In this document: piece after piece, positions 29,661 through 37,680 of the stretch
Numbering within the stretch: the stretch's first letter is position 1
Layout of the letters: the number at the start of each line of letters is the position of its first letter
NCBI GenBank assembly: GCA_003223415.1
Contig: QHUY01000006.1
Span: 19,676-67,898, forward strand
Direction of reading: 5' to 3'
Length of the DNA stretch: 48,223 bases
DNA from: Gemmatimonadota bacterium
GTDB lineage: Bacteria > Gemmatimonadota > Gemmatimonadetes > Gemmatimonadales > GWC2-71-9
The notes under the pieces: model-generated
The model's database searches: none
The model's input: only the letters and a program-made list of their open reading frames with translations
Told to the model about the DNA's origin: nothing
Made by a program: the position numbers and the translations under genes

Positions 29661-30613
29661 CCGACTACCGCGAGGCGGACTTCAGCCACCTCAAGACCGT
29701 CCCCATCGCCCAGCGTTCCAACCGAGTCGAACCCGCCCTCCTCGCCCATCCCCCCGGCCCGGACCGCAGCTTCGCCGCCTTCTGGAGCGCCCTCCCCGAC
29801 ATCCTCGCCGCCCGCGACCTGCGTCTCGTGGTCGACCAGACCGCGCAGGCGGCCGGCCGTCGCGCCGTCGTGACCATGCTCGGCGGCCACGTGATCAAGG
29901 TCGGTCTGGGACCGCTGCTCATCGAGCTGCTGCGGCGCAAGGTCATCACCCATGTGGCGATGAACGGCAGCGCGGCGATCCACGATTTCGAGCTTGCCGC
30001 CTACGGCGGCACCAGCGAAGACGTGGCCGCCGGCCTGGTCGACGGAACGTTCGGCATGGCCGAAGAGACCGGCCGGGAGATGAACGCCGCGGTAGCCGCC
30101 GGCGCCCGCGAGCAGCGCGGCATGGGCGAGGCGCTCGCCCGCTGTCTGCAGCAGCGGAAGGGGCTCCCCGGACGCGCCGTGTCCGTGCTCGTCGCGTGCG
30201 AGGACCTCGGCGTGCCGGTCACGGTACACGCGGCGGTCGGCGCGGAGATCATCCACCAGCACCCCACCGCCGACGGCGCGGCACTCGGCGCCACGAGCCA
30301 CCGCGACTTCAAGCGGCTCGCCGCGGCACTCCCCGACCTCGACGGAGGGGGGGTAGTACTCAATCTGGGCAGCGCGGTGGTGATGCCCGAGGTGTTCCTC
30401 AAAGCGCTCACCGTCGCTCGCAACCTGCACGCCGGCCGGCCCACGGACTTCACGGCCTGCGACTGCGACATGCAGCGGCACTACCGCCCGCGCGTCAACG
30501 TGGTGGAGCGACCGACCCAGCAGGGCGGCCGGGGGGTCATGCTGACCGGTCACCATGAGATCCTGTTTCCCCTGCTCTGCTGGGGAGTGCTCCAACGGCT
30601 GGATGGGCACTAA
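29657..30613 (+). CDS. Deoxyhypusine synthase-like family protein
   Basis: 318 aa, overlapping the previous gene by 4 nt. The pattern VTMLGGHVIKVGLGPLLIELLRRKVITHVAMNGSAAIHDFELA followed by EDVAAGLVDGTFGMAEETG recalls bacterial proteins annotated as deoxyhypusine-synthase family, a Rossmann-like NAD fold. True deoxyhypusine synthase modifies eIF5A, which bacteria lack, so the role must differ. The neighbours (GT4, GT2, lipoprotein) suggest envelope sugar metabolism, by inference. Assignment from memory of the family, not from a search. Confidence 0.5.
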   Translation: MTDYREADFSHLKTVPIAQRSNRVEPALLAHPPGPDRSFAAFWSALPDILAARDLRLVVDQTAQAAGRRAVVTMLGGHVIKVGLGPLLIELLRRKVITHVAMNGSAAIHDFELAAYGGTSEDVAAGLVDGTFGMAEETGREMNAAVAAGAREQRGMGEALARCLQQRKGLPGRAVSVLVACEDLGVPVTVHAAVGAEIIHQHPTADGAALGATSHRDFKRLAAALPDLDGGGVVLNLGSAVVMPEVFLKALTVARNLHAGRPTDFTACDCDMQRHYRPRVNVVERPTQQGGRGVMLTGHHEILFPLLCWGVLQRLDGH

Positions 30614-31061
30614 GCGCCCAGGCGCCGTCTTGCTGGCGGCCCTGCTCCTCGCCGCCTGCACGACCTCGCGGCAGCGTATGCCGCGTGTCGCCCCGCAGAC
30701 GGCCCGGGCGACGCCCGAGCGTATTCAGGAGATGGTACGGCAGGCGATCCAGCTCGACGTGGCCGCGGACCGCGCCGCGGACACACTGTACGCGCCGGAG
30801 GCGCTAGTAGTCGCGAACGCCCGCGTGCGGTTCGCCGCGCCGCGGTTCGCCGGGGTCGGATACGGCGGCAGAGTCACCATCACGGCCGCGACGGTGACCC
30901 TCGAAGGGCGCTTTGCCTGGGTGATGGTGGACTACCGGTGGTTCAACCTCGAGCGCAACCAGGCCGAAGCAGGACGGGCCACCTTCGTATGCGAAGAGCA
31001 ACCCAGCGGCTGGAAAATCGTCCACGTCCACTCGAGTCAGGTGTTGCCCTGGGACCGCTAG
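30603..31061 (+). CDS. Small lipoprotein with SnoaL/NTF2-like fold
   Basis: 152 aa. The ATG at 30603 overlaps the end of the previous gene and gives a clean lipoprotein signal (LLAALLLAAC, Cys19). The body has the NTF2/SnoaL pattern: an N-terminal helix region, strands VTITAATVTLEGRFAWVMVDYRW, and the closing GWKIVHVHSSQV. Ligand unknown. An upstream in-frame start at 30555 would bury the signal peptide and is rejected. Its stop overlaps the stop of the convergent gene. Confidence 0.65.
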   Translation: MGTKRPGAVLLAALLLAACTTSRQRMPRVAPQTARATPERIQEMVRQAIQLDVAADRAADTLYAPEALVVANARVRFAAPRFAGVGYGGRVTITAATVTLEGRFAWVMVDYRWFNLERNQAEAGRATFVCEEQPSGWKIVHVHSSQVLPWDR

Positions 31062-31276
31062 GACTCGGCGCGACGCCCCTTGATCATGTCCCGGAGCTTG
31101 TCGGCCGTGCTCGGGCTGATCACTCGCAACACGACGTAGAAGAGGAAGCCGAGCGCCGCCAGCCACAGAATCGTGCCCGCGATGGCGATCAGCCCACCGA
31201 GCAGCCCGAACAGGATCTTCAGGCCCAGCCAAGCGACGACCGCGAATATGGCGAAACCGAGTATGCTCCGAAGCAT
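31058..31276 (-). CDS. Small membrane protein
   Basis: 72 aa with two hydrophobic helices (about 5-22 and 26-50) and a basic cytoplasmic tail (STADKLRDMIKGRRAES). It overlaps the convergent lipoprotein gene by 4 nt at the stop codons. No family recognised. A GGAGGA (31280-31285) lies just upstream of the ATG. Confidence 0.65.
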   Translation of the reverse strand: MLRSILGFAIFAVVAWLGLKILFGLLGGLIAIAGTILWLAALGFLFYVVLRVISPSTADKLRDMIKGRRAES

Positions 31277-31294
31277 GGTGTCCTCCGCGTGGTC

Positions 31295-31312
31295 CGGCCG
31301 TCCTGACGGCCG
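31295..31312. promoter_or_regulatory. Palindrome in a divergent intergenic region
   Basis: CGGCCGTC-CT-GACGGCCG, a perfect 8-bp inverted repeat with a 2-nt centre, in the 48-nt gap between the divergent small membrane protein and ThiO-like genes. Its tight centre fits a dimeric regulator site better than an RNA hairpin. Which gene it would control is unknown. Confidence 0.35.
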
Positions 31313-31324
31313 TACGCCGGCATA

Positions 31325-32425
31325 ATGGCCAAGGTTTCGGCGTACCAGGTCGCCGTGATCGGCGGCGGGGTGATCGGCACCGCCTGCGCCCGCGCCGCCG
31401 CGCTACGGCAGCTCCATACCGTCATTCTGGAGCCGGGCCCCGACCCCGCGGCGGCCTCCCCCGCGTCGGCCGGGATGCTCGCGGCGCAGATCGAGCCGAG
31501 CGACGACCTCATGCTGGGGCTGTGCGTCCGCGGGCGCGACGTCTACGAACACCTCGCCGCCACTCTGAAAGATACCACCGGCATCGACATCGCGTTCTGG
31601 CGCGGCGGCATCGCCGCGGCGGCCTTCGACGAGCCGCAGGCCGACGGGCTGCGCGAGGCCGCGGCGCTCCAGCGCCAAGCCGGGCTCCGCTGCGACTGGC
31701 TCTCCGGCGACGAAGTGCGCGAGCGCTGGCCGGGCGCCGCCCCGGACGCCACCGGCGCGCTGCTCGCCTCGGAGGACGGCGCCGTGGATCCGCAGGCATT
31801 GACGCGCGCCCTGCTCGCCGATGCCCGCCGCCTGGGGGCGAGCCTCCTGCCGCGCCAAGCCGATCGGATCATCATCACCGGGGACCGCGTCACGGGAATC
31901 GTGGTGGGGGGCGAGACCGTCGCCGTCGAGCAGGTCGTGCTCGCCGCCGGCGCCTGGTCACCGCTGCTCGAGGGGCTGCCGCGGCCGCTCGCCGTGACAC
32001 CGGTCCGCGGCCAGATGGCCGCCACGCCGTGGCCCGGCGAGACGCCGCCCGCCATCCTGTATTACGATCACGGGTACGTTCTCACGCGGGGCGCGGAGGC
32101 AGTGCTCGGCAGCACGATGGAGCACGCCGGGTTCGACTGCCGGGTGACCAACGAGGGACTGGCCCAGATCTTCCGCTGCGCGGTGCGCCTGCTCCCCGCC
32201 GTGGCGCGGCTCCCCGTGCTACGGACGTGGGCGGGACTGCGGCCCGTGACTCCCGACGGCCGGCCAATCGTCGGTCCCGACCCCGACGTCCGCGGCTTGT
32301 TCTACGCGACGGGCCACGGTCGCAATGGAGTGCTGCTCGCGGCCTTGACCGGCGACACCATCGGCGACCTCTTGTCGAAGGGGTCGACGGACCTGGACCT
32401 GACGCCATTCCGCCCGAACCGCTGA
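31325..32425 (+). CDS. thiO: FAD-dependent glycine/D-amino-acid oxidase, ThiO-like
   Basis: 366 aa. FAD-binding start VAVIGGGVIGTACARAAALRQ. ThiO-like features: ASPASAGMLAAQIEPSDDL, TPVRGQM and the C-terminal ATGHGRNGVLLAALTGDTIGDLL. ThiO oxidises glycine to the imine used for the thiazole of thiamine. No other thiamine genes are in the window, so a general amine oxidase is possible. The stop overlaps the next ATG (TGATG). Confidence 0.85.
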   Translation: MAKVSAYQVAVIGGGVIGTACARAAALRQLHTVILEPGPDPAAASPASAGMLAAQIEPSDDLMLGLCVRGRDVYEHLAATLKDTTGIDIAFWRGGIAAAAFDEPQADGLREAAALQRQAGLRCDWLSGDEVRERWPGAAPDATGALLASEDGAVDPQALTRALLADARRLGASLLPRQADRIIITGDRVTGIVVGGETVAVEQVVLAAGAWSPLLEGLPRPLAVTPVRGQMAATPWPGETPPAILYYDHGYVLTRGAEAVLGSTMEHAGFDCRVTNEGLAQIFRCAVRLLPAVARLPVLRTWAGLRPVTPDGRPIVGPDPDVRGLFYATGHGRNGVLLAALTGDTIGDLLSKGSTDLDLTPFRPNR

Positions 32426-33426
32426 TGTACACCACCTGCGCCTTCTGCAACGGCAAGTTCGACGGCGACGGCGGCCCGTCGGGCCTCGGCGTCGGGCGGC
32501 GGCTTGCATTCGACGAATGGCGCGGCCGGCTGTGGGTGATCTGCCCCAAATGCGCCCGCTGGAACCTCACCCCACTCGACGACCGGTTGGAGCGCATCGA
32601 CGCACTGGCGCGCACCGCGCGCGCCGGGCATCTCGTCGCCTCGACCGACCAGGTGGCCCTCCTCCGCTGGCAACGCTACGACCTCGTCCGTGTCGGCAAA
32701 CCGCCCCGAGTCGAACTCGCCCCGTGGCGCTACGGCGAGCGGCTGCGGGCGCGCCAGCGGGAACGCGCCAGGGTCGTGATTCCGCTCACGCTTGCGGCCG
32801 TCGGACTCGGCATCGCGGCGAACGTGGCAGCCGGCGGCTCGCTCGGCGTGTTCGCCTGGAATCTGCACGCGGTCGCGGACTGGACCTATTTGCAAATCGT
32901 GGGCAACCGCAAAGTCGTCTTTGCCGAGCCGCCGATCTGCGAGCGGTGCGGCAGCCTCATGCAGCTGCGGGCCAAGCATGTGCAGCATGCCCGGCTCGTT
33001 CCCGACGCCCGGGCCGACCTGGCAGTACTAGTGAGCTGCCCGACTTGCCACCACGAGGGCGCGCTGCTCACGGGCCACCAGGCCGCGCTGGCGCTGCGGC
33101 AAGGCCTGACCTACCTCAACGTGCGGCGCAGCAGCCGACGGCGCGCGGAGGACGCGGCCCGGGTGGTGGACCAGAGCGGCGGCCCGGACCGGCTGATTCA
33201 AGACATCGCGCGGCGGGAGCTCACACTGCGCTCGCTCCGCGCCGAGCGACAGCTGGCGCTCGAAATGGCGGTGGACGAGCAGGCCGAAATCCGCGAGCTC
33301 GAGCGGCAATGGCGCGAAGCTGAGGAGATCGCCGAGATCGCGGACGGAACTCTGAGCAGCTCTGCGCAGTTGGAGGAAGAGCTCCGCCGCCTGAAGGGGA
33401 AGGAGGGGGATCAACCGGGCGGTTGA
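32425..33426 (+). CDS. Zinc-finger membrane protein with coiled-coil tail, unknown function
   Basis: 333 aa. Three parts: an N-terminal zinc site (CAFC at 5-8 and CPKC at about 40-43); a hydrophobic stretch (about 113-135, VVIPLTLAAVGLGIAANVAAGG); then a second zinc site (CERCGS about 173 and CPTCHHEG about 212), followed by a charged coiled coil (LRSLRAERQLALEMAVDEQAEIRELERQ is the most regular part). I do not recognise a family. It is translationally coupled to the ThiO-like gene, and lipA follows. Confidence 0.7.
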   Translation: MYTTCAFCNGKFDGDGGPSGLGVGRRLAFDEWRGRLWVICPKCARWNLTPLDDRLERIDALARTARAGHLVASTDQVALLRWQRYDLVRVGKPPRVELAPWRYGERLRARQRERARVVIPLTLAAVGLGIAANVAAGGSLGVFAWNLHAVADWTYLQIVGNRKVVFAEPPICERCGSLMQLRAKHVQHARLVPDARADLAVLVSCPTCHHEGALLTGHQAALALRQGLTYLNVRRSSRRRAEDAARVVDQSGGPDRLIQDIARRELTLRSLRAERQLALEMAVDEQAEIRELERQWREAEEIAEIADGTLSSSAQLEEELRRLKGKEGDQPGG

Positions 33427-33442
33427 TTTCTGTAATCAAACC
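33421..33442. terminator. Weak hairpin between the zinc-finger gene and lipA
   Basis: Stem TTGATT/AATCAA (33423-33428 and 33434-33439), extended by GG/CC with one bulge, loop 5 nt. It overlaps the preceding stop codon. The rest of the 71-nt gap up to lipA shows no clear promoter. Confidence 0.3.
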
Positions 33443-33497
33443 CTATCCCCACCCGCCGACGGCGGCTATGTTCACACACTTCCGAGCACAAAGGACC

Positions 33498-34412
33498 ATG
33501 GCCGCTCCCCTCGTCCAGATCGCCTCCCGCAGCCCCGCACCCACCCCCTCGGAGCGCAAGCCGGCGTGGCTCAAGGTGAAGGCCCCCGGTGGCCCCAATT
33601 ACCTCGCCCTCAAGCAGATGATGCGGGGCCTGAAACTCCATACGGTCTGCGAGGAGGCCCACTGCCCCAACATCGGTGAGTGCTGGGAGCACAAAGCGGC
33701 AACCTTCATGATCCTGGGCGATGTGTGCACCCGCAATTGCGCCTACTGCGCGGTGGCACACGGCACGCCGGCGCCGCTCGACCAGGACGAGCCGGTCCGC
33801 CTCGCCGCAGCGGTCGCCGAAATGGGACTCCGGCACGTCGTAATCACCAGCGTGGACCGCGACGACCTGCCCAACGGCGGCGCCGAGGTCTTCGCCGGGT
33901 GCATCACCGAGATCCGTCGGCAGCTCCCCGGCGCCTCGATCGAGGTGCTGATCCCCGATTTCAAGGGCAACCCGCAGGCGCTGCGCTTGGTGATTGACGC
34001 TCGGCCCGACATTCTGAACCACAACCTCGAGACCATCGAGCGGCTCTACCGCATCGCCCGGCCGGGCGGCCGCTACGCGCGCGCCCTCGAGCTGTTCCGA
34101 CGCACCCGGGCGGTCGCGCCCGATCTGCTCACCAAGTCGGGGATCATCTGCGGTCTCGGCGAGGAGTGGGACGAGCTGCTGCTCGCGATGCGCGACCTGC
34201 GCGCCCAGGACGTCGACATTCTCACGCTGGGTCAGTACCTGCGCCCCTCTGCGGACTACCTGCCGATCGCACGCTGGTACACGCCCGACGAGTTCGCCGA
34301 GCTGAAGCGGCTGGGGCTGGGAATGGGATTCCGGCATGTGGAGGCTGGCCCGCTGGTGCGCTCGAGCTACCATGCCTGGGAGCAGGCCGCGAGCGCGGCG
34401 GCGACCAGGTAA
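33498..34412 (+). CDS. lipA: Lipoyl synthase
   Basis: 304 aa from ATG 33498. This radical SAM enzyme inserts two sulfurs into octanoyl-lysine. The auxiliary cluster cysteines are 51, 56 and 62 (CEEAHCPNIGEC). The radical SAM cluster cysteines are 77, 81 and 84 (CTRNCAYC). HNLETIERLY, TKSGIICGLGEEWDE and the C-terminal RSSY (last serine a family cluster ligand) are all present. In-frame starts at 33423 and 33468 exist; the ATG with AAGGA just upstream gives the usual length. It heads the PDH operon. Confidence 0.96.
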   Translation: MAAPLVQIASRSPAPTPSERKPAWLKVKAPGGPNYLALKQMMRGLKLHTVCEEAHCPNIGECWEHKAATFMILGDVCTRNCAYCAVAHGTPAPLDQDEPVRLAAAVAEMGLRHVVITSVDRDDLPNGGAEVFAGCITEIRRQLPGASIEVLIPDFKGNPQALRLVIDARPDILNHNLETIERLYRIARPGGRYARALELFRRTRAVAPDLLTKSGIICGLGEEWDELLLAMRDLRAQDVDILTLGQYLRPSADYLPIARWYTPDEFAELKRLGLGMGFRHVEAGPLVRSSYHAWEQAASAAATR

Positions 34413-34427
34413 CCCGAGGACGAGAAC

Positions 34428-35429
34428 ATGGCGACGGCGACCGCCCCCCCCCAATCCCAGGACCAGTCTCAGACCGAGTTGCATCGCCAGATGCTGCGGC
34501 AGATGCTGCTGATCCGCCGCTTCGAGGAGAAAGCGGCCGAAGCGTATGCGCTGGGCAAGATCGGCGGCTTCTGCCACCTGTACATCGGCCAGGAGGCCGT
34601 CGCAGTCGGCTCGCTCACCGTGCTGCGCGACGACGACTACGTGATCTGCTCCTACCGCGAGCACGGGCAGGCGCTGGTGCGCGGCATCCCGGCCAACGCC
34701 GTGATGGCAGAGCTGTTCGGCAAGGCAACGGGCTGTTCCCGAGGCAAGGGCGGCTCGATGCACCTGTTCGACGTCGACAAGCGGTTCATGGGCGGACACG
34801 CGATCGTGGGTGGGCACCTCCCGCTCGCCGCCGGGATCGGTTTCGCCATCAGGTACCGTGGGGGCGACCAGATCTGCCTCTGCTATTTCGGAGAGGCGGC
34901 CGTCAACATCGGCGCCTTCCACGAGGCGTTGAACATGTCCTCCGTCTGGAAACTCCCCGTCATCTTCCTCTGCGAGAACAACCGCTACGGCATGGGCACC
35001 GCGTTTGAGCGGGTTGCCGCCATCACCGACGTGGCCGAGCACGCCTGCAGCTACGACATGCAGGCCGAGACGGTGAACGGGATGGACGTGCTGGCGGTGT
35101 ACGAGGCCACCCAGCGCGCGGTGCAGCGGGCCCGCAAGGGTGGCCACCCCACGCTGCTCGAGGTTCGCACGTACCGCTTCATGGGCCATTCCATGTCCGA
35201 CCCGCTGCACGGTGTGTACCGGACCAAGGAGGAGGTCGAAGAGCAGAAGAAGCGGGATCCGATCACCCAGCTTGCCCACAAGTTGAAGGACGATGGGGTC
35301 CTGGGGCAGGAGGGTCTCGACGCGATCGACGCCGAGGTGCATGCCGAAGTGGATGCGGCGGTCCGGTTCGCCGACGAGAGCCCCGACCCCGCGCCGGACG
35401 AGCTGTACACGCACGTGCTGGCGGACTGA
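34428..35429 (+). CDS. pdhA: Pyruvate dehydrogenase E1 component, alpha subunit
   Basis: 333 aa. With E1-beta it decarboxylates pyruvate on thiamine diphosphate and transfers the acetyl group to E2. Visible: RRFEEKAAEAYALGKIGGFCHLYIGQEA, SYREHGQAL, GCSRGKGGSMHLFD, LCENNRYGMGT and RFMGHSMSDP. The thiamine/Mg motif, normally GDGxxN, reads GEAAVN here: Glu replaces the metal-binding Asp. A 10-nt C run (34446 region) encodes PP at the N-terminus without breaking the frame. Confidence 0.95.
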   Translation: MATATAPPQSQDQSQTELHRQMLRQMLLIRRFEEKAAEAYALGKIGGFCHLYIGQEAVAVGSLTVLRDDDYVICSYREHGQALVRGIPANAVMAELFGKATGCSRGKGGSMHLFDVDKRFMGGHAIVGGHLPLAAGIGFAIRYRGGDQICLCYFGEAAVNIGAFHEALNMSSVWKLPVIFLCENNRYGMGTAFERVAAITDVAEHACSYDMQAETVNGMDVLAVYEATQRAVQRARKGGHPTLLEVRTYRFMGHSMSDPLHGVYRTKEEVEEQKKRDPITQLAHKLKDDGVLGQEGLDAIDAEVHAEVDAAVRFADESPDPAPDELYTHVLAD

Positions 35430-35432
35430 GCG

Positions 35433-36413
35433 ATGCCGACCCTGACCTACCGCGACGCACTGAACCAGGCGTTGCGTGAGGAGATGCAGCGCGACCCCAA
35501 CGTCTTCCTCATGGGCGAGGAAGTGGGGGTCTATCAGGGGGCGTACAAGGTGAGCCGCGGCCTGCTGGAGGAATTCGGGCCCCGGCGCGTGGTGGACACG
35601 CCGATCGCCGAGCTCGGCTTCGCCGGGATCGGCATCGGTGCCGCGATGGCAGGCCTGCGACCGGTGATCGAATTCATGACCTGGAACTTCGCGCTGCTGG
35701 CGCTCGACCAGATCGTGAATTCGGCCGCGAAGATGCTGTACATGTCGGGCGGGCAGATCCCGATGCCGATCGTGTTCCGGGGGCCGAACGGCGCCGCCCT
35801 ACAGCTGTCGTCCCAACATTCCCAGGCCTGGGAGGCATGGCTCGCCCACATCCCCGGTCTCAAGGTCGTGGCTCCGGCGACGCCGGCCGACGCCAAGGGG
35901 CTGCTCAAGTCCGCCATCCGCGACAACAACCCCGTCATCGTGCTGGAGGGCGAGATCCTCTACAACACCAAGGGCGAGGTGCCCGAGGGCGAGTATATGG
36001 TGTCGATCGGCAAGGCGGACCTGAAGCGCGAAGGGCGGGACGTCACGCTGATCTGCCACTCCAAGACCGTGACGATCACCCTCAAAGCCGCGGACGCGCT
36101 CCAGGAGCAGGGCGTCGCGGCCGACGTGCTCGACCTGCGCTCCCTACGGCCGCTCGACGAGGCGGCGATTCTCGCGTCGGTGGCCAAGACCAACCGCGCC
36201 GTCGTGGTCGAGGAAGGCTGGCCGCGCTGCGGCGTTGGTGCGCAGGTGGTGGACGTGATCCAGCGCGACGCCTTCGACCAGCTCGACGCGCCGGTGCTCC
36301 GCATCACGCAGGCGGACACGCCGATGCCCTACAACAAGCAGCTCGAGCGGGCCGCCAAGCCCTCACCCGAGAAGATCGTCGCGGCCGCGCGGCGCGTCCT
36401 CTACCTCGAGTAG
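35433..36413 (+). CDS. pdhB: Pyruvate dehydrogenase E1 component, beta subunit
   Basis: 326 aa, 3 nt after pdhA. Family marks: TYRDALNQALREEMQRDPNVFLMGEEVG, RVVDTPIAELGFAGIGIGAAMAG, MTWNFALLALDQIVNSAAK and the C-terminal transketolase domain (EEGWPRCGVGAQV, PMPYNKQLE). It ends 3 nt before a long poly-C that replaces the start of E2. Confidence 0.97.
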   Translation: MPTLTYRDALNQALREEMQRDPNVFLMGEEVGVYQGAYKVSRGLLEEFGPRRVVDTPIAELGFAGIGIGAAMAGLRPVIEFMTWNFALLALDQIVNSAAKMLYMSGGQIPMPIVFRGPNGAALQLSSQHSQAWEAWLAHIPGLKVVAPATPADAKGLLKSAIRDNNPVIVLEGEILYNTKGEVPEGEYMVSIGKADLKREGRDVTLICHSKTVTITLKAADALQEQGVAADVLDLRSLRPLDEAAILASVAKTNRAVVVEEGWPRCGVGAQVVDVIQRDAFDQLDAPVLRITQADTPMPYNKQLERAAKPSPEKIVAAARRVLYLE

Positions 36414-36415
36414 CC

Positions 36416-36446
<31 letters not shown>

Positions 36447-36447
36447 A

Positions 36448-37668
36448 GACCCCGATGAACTGGTCAAGTGGATCAAGCAGGCAGGGGACGCGGTGAAGAC
36501 GGGCGAGACCCTCGCCGAAGTGGAGACCGACAAAGCAGTGATGGAGCTGGTTGCCCGGGCGGACGGGCAGCTGCTGCAGATCGCGGCGGCGGAGGGCAGC
36601 ACGGTGCCCGTGGGCAACGTGGTAGCGTACATCGGGGCGCCGGGGGAGAAGATCGACGCGTCGGCCGCCGCGCCGCAGCCGTCAGCCGTCAGCCGTCAGC
36701 CCTCAGTGAACCCTCCGCCGTCGGCGGGCCCTCAGCCGTCAGCCGTCAGCCGTCAGCCGGTTCCCGTCGCCGCTCCGATCGAGTCCGGGCGCGTGAGGGC
36801 CTCTCCCCTCGCCAGACGGATCGCGAAGGACTCCGGCCTCGACTTGAGACTCTTGACGGGCTCTGGACCGGGTGGACGGGTCGTCAAGAAGGACTTGGAG
36901 GAGGCAGTAGCTCGGCCGGCGACCGCGGCTATGCCTGCTGTGCTGCGGAGCGTACCACTCCCCACTCCCCACGTCACGACCGTTCCCTACGAGGACGTCC
37001 CTCTCACCCAGATCCGCAAGACCATCGCGAAGCGGCTGTCCGCGTCTCTCGGGCCCATCCCGCACTTCTTCCTCACAACCGAGGTCGACATGGAGCGGGC
37101 GGCAGAGGCCCGCGCGGCGCTCAATGCGCAGCTCGGCGACCGAGGCAAGATCGGCTTCAACGACATCATCCTCCAGGCAGTCGCCCTCGCGCTCGCCAAA
37201 CATCGCGCCTGCAATGCGTGGTTCCAGGACGACCACATCCGCTACTGGAACGACGTACACCTGGGGATGGCGGTGGCGGTGGAGGACGGGCTGATCACCC
37301 CCGTGATCCGGAACGCCGATCTGAAATCGCTCACCCAGATCGGCGCGGAGGCGCGGGAGCTGGCGCAGCGCGCGCGCGCCCGGCGACTCAAGCCCGAGGA
37401 GTATACCGGCGCCACCTTCAGCGTCTCCAACCTCGGCATGTACGACATCGATCAGTTCACCGCCGTGATCAACCCGCCGGAGGCGGGCATCGTGGCCATC
37501 GGGACGATCACGGAACGGCCCGTGGTGGTGGGAGGTCAGGTGGCGCCGCGCAAACGGCTGCGGCTCACGATGAGCTGCGACCACCGCGTGATCGACGGCG
37601 CGACCGGGGCAACGTTCCTGCAGACCCTCAGACAGATGCTGGAGAACCCTCTCGCCATGCTCTTGTGA
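36448..37668 (+). CDS. pdhC: Pyruvate dehydrogenase E2 (dihydrolipoamide acetyltransferase), 5' end missing
   Basis: At least 406 aa from the first codon after the poly-C (DPDELVKWIKQAGDAV). The lipoyl domain is entered late; its lipoylated lysine is in VETDKAVME. The E3/E1-binding domain is RASPLARRIAKDSGLDLRL...GRVVKKD. The catalytic domain has SCDHRVIDGATGATFL with the HxxxDG centre. No ATG, GTG or TTG precedes the lipoyl domain; the first GTG (36493) would delete part of it. The first linker contains translated AGCCGTC repeats (QPSAVSRQP twice). Neighbours confirm the PDH operon. Confidence 0.88.
   Translation, partial: DPDELVKWIKQAGDAVKTGETLAEVETDKAVMELVARADGQLLQIAAAEGSTVPVGNVVAYIGAPGEKIDASAAAPQPSAVSRQPSVNPPPSAGPQPSAVSRQPVPVAAPIESGRVRASPLARRIAKDSGLDLRLLTGSGPGGRVVKKDLEEAVARPATAAMPAVLRSVPLPTPHVTTVPYEDVPLTQIRKTIAKRLSASLGPIPHFFLTTEVDMERAAEARAALNAQLGDRGKIGFNDIILQAVALALAKHRACNAWFQDDHIRYWNDVHLGMAVAVEDGLITPVIRNADLKSLTQIGAEARELAQRARARRLKPEEYTGATFSVSNLGMYDIDQFTAVINPPEAGIVAIGTITERPVVVGGQVAPRKRLRLTMSCDHRVIDGATGATFLQTLRQMLENPLAMLL
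36677..36754. repeat. Two AGCCGTC heptamer arrays in the E2 linker
   Basis: Arrays 36677-36704 (AGCCGTC x3, AGCCCTC) and 36727-36754 (GGCCCTC, AGCCGTC x3) lie 22 nt apart in the same orientation, unlike the facing arms of intergenic sites. They encode SAVSRQPS-type peptide in the flexible linker between the lipoyl and E3-binding domains. Confidence 0.88.
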
Positions 37669-37680
37669 AAGGGGATCCAC

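Noticed and set aside
36677-36754. Repeated units that could suggest a CRISPR array
   Set aside because: Units are 7 nt, contiguous and without unique spacers, and they lie in a coding sequence.
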